64,000 bases of DNA from NCBI RefSeq assembly GCF_932526225.1, contig NC_064041.1, forward strand, positions 10,770,813 to 10,834,812. The letters run 5' to 3'. The notes under the pieces were generated by a model, which was not told the origin of the DNA, did no database searches, and saw only the letters and a list, made by a program, of their open reading frames with translations. Shown here piece by piece: positions 50,604 through 60,300 of this stretch (the stretch's first letter is position 1; each line of letters starts with the position of its first letter). The DNA is from Nematostella vectensis (taxonomy: Eukaryota > Cnidaria > Anthozoa > Actiniaria > Edwardsiidae). A program made the translations under genes and the position numbers.

Positions 50604-53383
50604 ATGAAAGTCTGCAAGAAATGCTTCACGTCGTTCAAAAAATGCCGGTCATTTATAGATCATGAAATTCGTGTTCATGGGCGCACAGAATTTTCCTGGT
50701 GGTGCCCCGACTGCCCGTTCCTTCCATTCATGTCCCAACGTTCTCGCGACGATCATTGCCATATGGCGAAACAACATCGTCGCGATCTAAGGGGAGGGAA
50801 GATGTTAAGAGGTATCACTCAATGTCTAAAATGTGTTTCTTCAACCTATGTGGCTATCATAATCTCGCTGTCATCTTGTCGTAGTAGAGCTTGCCTAAAC
50901 ATATATATCGCCACAAGTAGTTATTAGTTCGCTAACTTGCTCATAACCGACAAGGACCTTGCCAATAATCGACAAGGTTTAGCGGGAAAAAGCTACTAGG
51001 GTTAGCCTTGGTCAGACTTTCCACGCGCTTTCTCGACAGCAGAAATCAAGCTAAAACAGGGGCTGTGGGATAGTAAGAGTAAAGGATGGCCCGACACTAA
51101 AGAGAAACGGCTATTCTACAGCCCCAACTAAAACAATCCTACAAACAAAAACTATAAATTATCAGTCACATCCTCAATAGAAACAATGCTTTGACAATTT
51201 TAAGATATTTTTCGCGTTTTCCGTTAAAAATAATGGGATATTTTTACGTAATGGATTGGAAGTAAACTTGTGACAATGTGTAGTTCCAGAAAATTTCCAT
51301 ACCCCCCCCCCCCTATTGAGGGGTCGGAGGTATGGCCCCCACCCCTCTGGAACTTCCAACCCCCTGGAAAAAATAAATACAGTAACTGATTTTACCCCCC
51401 CCCCCCCCCCTCACCTCTGGAAATTCCTGAGCTTTTGAGCACCTCCCCCCCCCCGGAATTTCTAATCTTCTAATCCCCTCAATGGGGGGGGGGGGGGTAT
51501 GGATATTTTCTGGAACTACACAATGCCGCTTTAACAAAGCTATATTCGTCTAGCGTTGCATGTTCTCATCTTATCTCTTATAACAGCGCATGTACAGGAC
51601 CCGTTTTCGGGCAGGTCTATGGATACTGCTGAGCTTAACAAATACATCACTGAAAATCTACGAGCCTCAGACACACTCAAAGATCACGCAAGTGAAGCCC
51701 TCGATGCCATATTCAAAAAGATTCAAGAGGACGATAAGTTACAAATTAGAGAGCTGGTTAAGGTAAGAATAGATTTTTATGTCCTAAAATGTTTGCACGC
51801 TCTGATAGGCTTATGCACCGCCTCGCGTTCACACTATTACACGAACTCAGTTTCCATGTCGTTAATAGGCTGACTGCCTGGCTCGTACACACTATAGCAC
51901 GTGCTCGTGCTTACTAGGCTGGTTCCCTGGCTAAGGGCACTGCTTTGGTTTAGTTTACTCATACACACTTATAACACGTGCTCACGCATATCGTTTCTAG
52001 GCTGGCTCCCTGGCAAAGGGCACTGCTTTAAAAGACTCCTCGGACTTGGACTGCGTCATGATCATGAACGGAATTGAAACTGTCGCCGACCTTAAGAAAA
52101 AGTTGCCAGATATCCAAGAGCAAGTGAGTGCCTGCCTGCGCAACCCTCCTCCTGCCTGGAAAATTGAAGATTTATGGAATTCCAGATTCGCTGTACAATT
52201 TAAATTTAAGATGAAGCACTGGTTACATGGGGAAGTCGAAGTGGACTTGCTGCCTACATTTCAAGCTGATGTTGAAAGCTATGAAGGTACTTGCCCTTCC
52301 CTTTCTTTGTCCAGTGGGTGGCTAGGGGTGGGCGCTTGGGTCGCGCGCATACATTTTGGCGATATTTCTTCCACTATCCCTTTACTTTCTTTATGGTTAT
52401 GGCCACGCCTTTCTGTTCTTCATTCTTACTGTCCATGGAGGGCATGGGACAAATTCTGTGATGAGCATTAAGAAGTATTCAACACTAATACTAATACCAC
52501 ACTATATTATTTGCTTTGTCGCGCGCAAATAATATGATTTTTTCTTATCGTAAGGCTTATTTCTAGGTCGTCGAAAATTGTACTCGCAAATGCATCGAGA
52601 GAAAGGTAAAGACATCCTTAAGTACTACTCGGCGGCAGCGTGTAAACTTCAGCGAGATTTCATCAAGGAGCTGCCATCTAACGTCAAAGATCTGATACTT
52701 TTGGTCAAGAAATGGCGTAAAAACTATCAACTCGGACTTTCATCTTACTTCATGGAGCTTGTGGTGGTTCACGAGTGGCAGAAGGCAAAAAAACCAGAGA
52801 GATTTGATACGAAGAAAGGGTTTAAGGCAATCATGGAGGCCTTGTATAACTACGAGGAGTTATACGCCATGTGGGACAAGTACTACGAAAAAAAAGATGT
52901 ACCTCGTGAAATCATTCAAACGTAAGTAATTGAGTAAGCGTCAATTTCAAATAAGTTTGCACATCCAAACTCCATGTGCTATAGCCCGTGTTGTCAGGCC
53001 CGAGGACCTCCCCCCACCGCCTCTTTTGTTGTTGCTTTAGATGAGACAAAATCCAAAAAAAAGGTATTGACGACTCTTTGATGTGTTGGCAATAGCCCTG
53101 GGTGACATAGATGCAAATTGCCTACATTCTACGGTGCCAAATGCTCCGGCAACTTCGTTAAGTAGCGCAAACGTTTATCCTCCTTTATACCCCAATATCA
53201 TTACCATAACAAAATTAATTTTTCATCTGCAGCCGCCCTCTTGTTCTGGACCCAGCGAATCCGACCAACAACCTGTGTGAAGGCATAGCCCAAGAAAAGT
53301 GGGATGAGTTGGAAGAGGCAGCGAAAATGACACTAGACAGTCCTTTTCTACAATCTACACACGTGACACCTAACTGGAAGTAG
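50604..53383 (+). CDS. 2'-5'-oligoadenylate synthetase-like protein, possibly with an N-terminal C2H2 zinc-finger exon
   Basis: OAS enzymes polymerise ATP into 2'-5' oligoadenylate on binding double-stranded RNA. Core exons: 51587-51762, 52001-52286, 52567-52921, 53233-53383. From Met at 51619 they give 311 aa. AGSLAKGTALKDSSDLDC holds the nucleotidyltransferase loop and D-x-D pair; EVEVDLLPTF holds the third Asp. RPLVLDPANPTNN is the OAS1 C-terminal signature, preceded by LVKKWRKNYQ and YYEKKD, also OAS-like. The zinc-finger exon 50604-50811 (CKKCFTSF...HEIRVH, then CPDCPFLPF...H) ends in phase 1, and the exon at 51587 needs exactly two bases to enter the OAS frame. Joined, the protein is 391 aa, with D143, D145 and D210 as the triad. 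An independent OAS start at 51619 cannot be excluded. AATAAA lies at 53397. Confidence 0.85.
51279..51520. mobile_element. MITE with C/G-run inverted ends in the zinc-finger/OAS intron
   Basis: TGTAGTTCCAGAAAATTTCC at the left is mirrored at the right by a near copy ending TGGAACTACA. CAATG flanks both sides (51274-51278 and 51521-51525), giving a 5-bp duplication. Long homopolymer C and G runs lie just inside the arms. There is no coding capacity. Confidence 0.75.
51800..52035. repeat. Degenerate tandem copies of the OAS exon 3' splice site and exon start
   Basis: The true junction at 52000/52001 reads TTTCTAG|GCTGGCTCCCTGGCAAAGGG. At 51917/51918 an earlier copy reads TTACTAG|GCTGGTTCCCTGGCTAAGGG, encoding AGSLAKGTAL and then a stop. 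A more diverged copy is at 51868/51869 (AATAG|GCTGACTGCCTGGCT), with a possible fourth near 51803. The copies also share CACGTGCTCGTGC/CACGTGCTCACGC upstream words. Confidence 0.8.
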
Positions 53384-54342
53384 TCATCACCTTAGAAATA
53401 AAAATGCCATGTCGTTTGATGGAGGTTAATGTTAAGATCATATACAGTCAGAAGGGCTACATAGCTTAGGCAAAAACAGGTTTCTTAGTTTAGATTTTAC
53501 CTGGAGTTTTGTTGGAAGAAAAATGTTTCTTTCATGTATAATTTATTTTTCTATAAGTAATGTTTATAAGTAGGCGGGTCCAGTTCAGCAAAGACTGGTT
53601 TTGATAGAGGCTCTTGGTTCAGCTTTTTAGTAGCATTTTAATAGCATTTTAATCATTAAATCAATGTAGAAAAATTATTTGCGTCATTTTGATTAAAAAT
53701 ATATACATGATATATATCACGACGTTTCAAGGGTGTAAATTTTGCTATCAGGGAACGGAAACAGGAACAAGGTTTCCATTAAGGTTCATTTCAATCATTA
53801 AAGGAATGACGTTTTTAAGGACCACAATGCCCATTTTTGTGATAAAGGAACGGAGGTTCTGAGGAACACATAACACTGTTCTTCCCGTGATATAAGAGCA
53901 GTGTTTCTGAGGAGTTCCTACATCTTCCAATAACGTAACGACGAAGCTTATGCTAAACACATAACTGTTCAATCTGTTGTCATAGGACAAGAACTCAGTG
54001 AAGAAATAGGGTGATTTAGATCCACGACGCCGGCAAGAGGACGCCGCCTCGCGCACGTTCGATTGCACGCGCACGCTAATTTTTGCCGGCGTCCCGTCCT
54101 GAAGAGGACGTGAAAAAGCGTGAAATGCCGTCCTGAACAGGACGCGACGCCGGCAAGATAAGCGTGCGCGCGCAATCGAACGTGCGCCGTAGTCGCCCTT
54201 CCGCCGTCGTGAATCTCAAGTCCCCTATTCATTTGGATAGAGTGACGAGGTTGCTAGGTTGCGAGGAGTACTACAGTTCATTCCAATGATATAGGAAGTT
54301 TTTGTGGAATAGACCACAGTTCATTGCAATTATACACATCTG
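53384..54342. other. Convergent intergenic region with a GC-rich MITE
   Basis: Between the OAS-like stop and the FAD oxidase stop. At 54015-54217 lies an inverted-repeat element (GATCCACGACGCCGG at the left; CGTCGTGAATC at the right; internal arms GCACGTTCGATTGC mirrored). No gene seen. Confidence 0.65.
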
Positions 54343-57300
54343 TTATTCTAGTAATATAGGAACAAGGTTTCTGCATAACACATTTTCAGGGTCGTATTTC
54401 TTTTTGAGTGCCTTGAGCCTGCGGTTAGCTTGTTCTGCGTAGTCTCCAAAGGGAGGAAGGCCATGCGCAGTATTGACTTCTTGTACCCCGTCTACCCAAG
54501 TCTGCAGGTCCTTGAATAACTCTATCGTTGAGACAGCACCAAGAACTCCTACCCAGAACCTTAGAAAAATCATGATAATCTGATGTCATTGAATACAGAA
54601 TTGAAATGAAGATTTGATAGTAAACAGCCTCTGGCAGCCGCCATTTTGTCATTTTAGCAAAGTACCAAGTGCGAAAAAGCATCCATTTCCATCGGCTGAT
54701 TTGGGGAAGCCAATGCGACATTTTCAATTGAATTTGGTAAATAAAGTATTAAACTTTATTTTTAGATGGTTATTTTGTTACACATCATCATGTGCCTTCC
54801 AATATTAAATGAAAACAATATCAAAGGAGTGGCTGTCAAGGGCACTTTAAGAGATAAAAAAAAATGATGACTTGATCTCAGGGGATCTCATCCTAAGTAA
54901 TCAGAATTTTGATATACCACGATTATAAAAACAACAAAAAGCGTTATGATTCAAACCCGAAGCCTGGGTGGCGCAATCGTCATAGGATCGCTCTGTATCA
55001 CCTGTGCCTCTCAATACTATGTTGCGGGTACGACTCCCTGACGTGTGTTTAGTTTGTATAAAAAATTGTATTGGCTCTCTCCTGTTCTCCGAATGTTCAT
55101 GTATTTCCCCCTGGTCCATTCTATCTCAACCCCACCAAAAAACAACAATAACAACAATTTCGACCCTGAGTTCCATGGTTAGAGCATAAGTCGAATAGTG
55201 GCTACCTCGGGTGCCTTCTTTTGCCTTCGACTCGACCACTTTGAATGTGGTCTCTTGTAATTCGGCATTACAGCTGTAGTGAGGAGGATGTTACAATCGC
55301 GTTCGAGTTGGCATGGGCCGCGTTCTTCGATAAAAAGGGTCACGTAAGTTAAGAAAGAGGGAAGTTTGATTGTTATGTACCTTGTATTTCGAAAGGGAAA
55401 GGAACTGTGCTCTGGTTTTCCTTGGTCCATTTTACCGCCGTAGGTATTCATGTAGATGATGGTATCTGCGAATTCTTTGCTGGGCCCAGGGATCTTTTTT
55501 AACATGGCTTCAATGACGTTGTCAATAACTTCATCACTAAGTTCTACGAAGCAAAAGACATTACGCTCAAGCTAGAGCGCAAGTATGGCTGGTAAGCGCC
55601 ATTATGGAGGGTACGTTTAACGCAAGAATGGAAGGTACTTTTAGCGCAAGAATGGAGGGTACGTTTAGCGCCAGAATAAAGGGCACGTTTATCGCAAGTA
55701 TGGAGGGTACGTTTATCGCAAGTATGGAGGGTACGTTTAGCGCAAGTATGGAGAGTACGTTTAGCGCAAGTATGGAGGGTACGTTTAGCGCAAGTATGGA
55801 GGGTACGTTTAGCGCAAGTATGGATGGTACGTTTATCGCAAGTATGGAGGGTACGTTTAGCGCAAGTATGGATGGTACGTTTAGCGCAAGTATGGAGGGT
55901 ACGTTTAGCGCAAGTATGGAGGGTACGTTTAGCGCAAGTATGGAGGGTACGTTTAGCGCAAGGGTGGAGGGTACGTTTGGCACCAGTATGGAGGGTACAT
56001 TTAGCGCAAGTATGGAGGGTACGTTTAGCGCAAGTATGGAGGGTACGTTTAGCGCAAGTATGGAGGGTACGTTTAGCGCTAGTATGGAGGGCACGTTTAG
56101 CGCCAGTATGGAGGGTAAGTTTAACGCAAGTATGGAGGGTACTTTAAGCGCCAGTATGGAGGGTACGTTTAGCGCAAGTATGGAGGGTACGTTTAGCGGA
56201 AGTATGGATGGTACGCTTAGCGCAAGTATGGAGGGTACGTTTAACGCAAGTATGGAGGGTACGTTTAGCGCCAGTATAGAGGGTACGTTTAGCGCAAGTA
56301 TGGAGGGTACGTTTAGCGCCAGTATGGAGGGTACGTTTAGCGCAAGTGTGGAGGGTACGTTTAGCACCAGTATGGAGGGTACATTTAGCGCAAGTATGGA
56401 GGGTACGTTTAGCGCAAGTATGGAGGGTACGTTTAGCGCAAGTATGGAGGGTACGTTTAGCGCCAGTATGGAGGGTAAGTTTAACGCAAGTATGGAGGGT
56501 ACGTTAAGCGCCAGTATGGAGGGTACGTTTAGCGCAAGTATGGAGGCTAAGTTTAGCGCTAGTATGGAGGGTAAGTTTAGCACCAGTATGGAGGGTACGT
56601 TTAGCGCAAGTATGGAGGGTACGTTTAACGCAAGTATGGAGGGTACGTTTAGCGCCAGTATAGAGGGTACGTTTAGCGCAAGTATGGAGGGTACGTTTAG
56701 CGCCAGTATGGAGGGTACGTTTAGCGCAAGTGTGGAGGGTACGTTTAGCACCAGTATAGAGGGTACGTTTAGCGCAAGTATGGAGGGTACGTTTAGCGCC
56801 AGTATGGAGGGTACGTTTAGCGCAAGTATGGAGGGTACATTTAGCGCAAGTATGGAGGGTACGTTTAGCGCTAGTATGGAGGGCACGTTTAGCGCCAGTA
56901 TGGAGGGTAAGTTTAACGCAAGTATGGAGGGTACGTTTAGCGCAAGTATGGAGGGTACGTTTAGAGCTAGTATGGAGGGCACGTTTAGCGCCAGTATGGA
57001 GGGTAAGTTTAACGCAAGTATGGAGGGTACGTTAAGCGCCAGTATGGAGGGTACGTTTAGCGCTAGTATGGAGGGTACGTTTAGCACCAGTATGGAGGGC
57101 ACGTTTAGCGCAAGTATGGAGGGTAAGTTTAACGCAAGTATGGAGGGTACGTTAAGCGCCAGTATGGAGGGTACGTTTAGCGCTAGTATGGAGGGTACGT
57201 TTAGCACCAGTATGGAGGGTACGTTTAGCGCCAGTATGGAGGGTACGTTTAGCACCAGTATGGAGGGTACGTTTAGCGCAAGTATGGAGGGTACGTTTAG

Positions 57301-60300
57301 CGCAAGTATGAGAGGTACGGGAACGGGAGCTATCTGTTTCTACTTGATTATAACCGTATACCTACCTTTGACAAAATGCCCCGCAGAACCGTAGTAGTAT
57401 TTCCCAGGGGAGAACATCCAGTCCCCTCCCGCCTGAAACTGGTCGTGGCGGACTGGGCCGACGTCATTTTTATAGGGGTGGGTTGCGTCAGCGAGATCTT
57501 GCACCAGTCTTCCTCCATCTTTTAGCGGACCATTGAACAATACACGGACTATGATCTCAGGCCTAGTCATGAAAAAAAAAGTCCATTTCACATCGAATAA
57601 GGCGGAGAATTCCTCTGAGTACTTAGTAACTTATAGCAAACAAAATATCAAGTCGACAAGTGCGACATTTTTTTAATTGATGCGACTTTTTGTAAAGTGT
57701 CATTGAAATTTGAGCTTTTCGTCCCTGAACTGATACACAGGGCAATGATGATCAAGGAATAATTATCTTAAAAAGCCAAAATCTTGTTATGTGCACTTCG
57801 GCCTCACGTTATTTGTGTTTTGAAAATCAGTGTAATACAAGGAACCTATAGCCATTGTAAGAAATTGTGTCTTCTCTCTCTATCTGGAATTGCGCGTTTT
57901 CCAGGTTTTACCGTCATGTCGATTAAACCAAATCCTGCTACTGTAGTTACATGACCGTCACACTTGGAACGCGACCACATATTCACCATCCGCTAGAAAT
58001 TTGCACGCGCGATCTCCGCGGGAGCGCTGACCAAAGACCCAAATGGTAGCAAATTCAGACTCCCCAGCTGCCTTACCATTCACGCTGACATTACAGCAAA
58101 AACAAAAGCAGGAGTATTATCCCGCGCGATACAAGCAGAGGCCAAAGTAATTCAATGCGGACGCCTTGCGCACGCTCTTATGACTATGTTTTGTGGTTCA
58201 CGCGTGAAAGGGAATAGACTTTGTTCTATTTTTTTTTCTGCTTCTGCTTTTGCTTCTTATTCAGGGGCGTAGCATGGGGGTGGGGCACTGGGGGCACGAG
58301 CCCCCAAATAATTTAAAAAATTATAAGGAGATGACCAGTAGGGGCGTGGCTGTGCCCCCATTGTTTTCTTAATGTTTCTGTATCGTGCCCCCCAATAATT
58401 CGAGGCCTGCCACGGCTACGTTATTACACCCCTCTGTAACAGACCTGGCGAGTACTAATTTCCCGGCAGGTTTTCCGTAAAAAGCTCACCAGGTTGGCAT
58501 TTTTTTACCAGGTTGATTAAATTTTCCAGTTCCAGGAATAGACAGTCGAGGTTAATTCTCATAATTGTCTATTTTTGTTCGAGGTTAAATTTCCCACCAG
58601 GAGTGAAAATGTACCAGGGAACGAAAACTCTGCCAGGAAGAGTCCGAAAACTCAGCAGGTACCGGGAGACAAAAAGTCCACCAGGTAAGGTAAAAACAGG
58701 TCGGGTTTTAAAATGCCTTTGGCAGGGAGTGTCCTATTTTCAGGGCTATCAGATCAGATCAGATTAGAGTACACACATGTGTGATGACACTGCTAGCTTA
58801 AAACTCGCTTATTAACTTAAAACTTTTGTAATTGTTTAAAACAAATTGATCTAATTATCCACGAATCGACACGGTGGGAGGGTAGGAGTACGTTTTTTTT
58901 TAAAAAAAAAGCTTAAGTTGGCGCGTACAACAGATTTTGATTTAACTCAGGAGCGCGCTGAAGAATTTCATTAAACTCAGTTCAGTGTAGCAGCACCTCT
59001 GAATATCAGATTTCTACCAAGTTACCGAGTTCCTGGACCTTACCCTGTAGTACGCAGGCGTAGTATCATGTAAATAGAGAGCCTGTCATCTGCTTGAGTC
59101 ACGTGAAAGTCACGCACGCTACGGAACACCTCGTGTGCGTTTGAAATGGAATAGTACAAACATCCACCCACAATCCATTGCGGCATCTCATGCAATTGAA
59201 ACACTAGTGATGTCACGATGCTGGAAAAAATAACACAACGTACAAAAAAGTTAGACTTCATTTTCAGCTGAAATTCATTTTTTGTCAACTTCTATGCCTT
59301 ATGTTCAATCCATCCACTTAGATAAATTCTAGATAAATTCCTCTATGAAAGGAAATTTTAAAACAATTGTATTGGAGCTCAAATCCGCAGATGAACCTTT
59401 GACATGTCATATATATGGTCCCCCCTCCCTTGGAGGCATGCCCGCATTAGGGTCATTTCCTTATAATTTGTTAAAATGCTGGGGCAGGGCATGAATCATA
59501 CCAATAGGGAAAGTTCATTTATTATCCCGAGGGGGAGGGGGGCTGAGGATTTTGATAAAAGTAAGGGAAAAAATAAGGTGCCCCCCCGTTCAGGTGGAAC
59601 AAAATTTTCCATGCCCCCCCCCCTTTATGCTTCCCCCATATTTGCGGTGCCCCCCTCCCCTAGAGAAAACCAGAAGAAAAAAGGAGGGAATGGCAACAAC
59701 AATGTCAAAGGAACGCGCTTAAGAGATTAGCTGCAGGCTGATAAGAATAGCTTTTCGTTCTTCTCCATGCGAGAAAAGTGCAGCCCGAAAAAGAAAAGCA
59801 AGAGAGAGGAAGACAGCCAATTAGATATGAGCAAGGATATTGATGACGAAGAATGAGCGCTTGTAGTATTAGAACGTTTTGTAAATGATTTCAAGTATGG
59901 AACATAGGCATATAGCAGAACCATTAAAAAATAGGGTGTATACTAGTTTGCATTGCATAGATTAAGCTTAGTTTAATACGTATCCTGGACTCCTGGATTG
60001 TACATGCCAAAAATTTGCCCCCAAAATAAGACTGGACAAATTATATAAAAGGGACAGCACTCAAAGAAATTAGTGCCCCCCCTCTTTTTAAAATCCACAC
60101 ACTTTCGACACCCCTCCTTTAGAACTTGGAGATTTCTCGAGGCCCCCCCACAGTATCCTCATGCCCACCCCCCCCCCCCCCCTCGGTATAATATATAAAC
60201 TTTCCCTAACATAAACCAACCATTTCCAAACAAATTACCCGAAGTTAGCTCCAAAACCCTTCATTCCCCAAAAAAGCTCCTCATTCTCATCTTCACTGAC

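Noticed and set aside
55567-57394. Opposed 562- and 596-codon frames taken as one or two genes
   Set aside because: The region is the intron between two well-defined FAD oxidase exons and consists of a 24-bp repeat.
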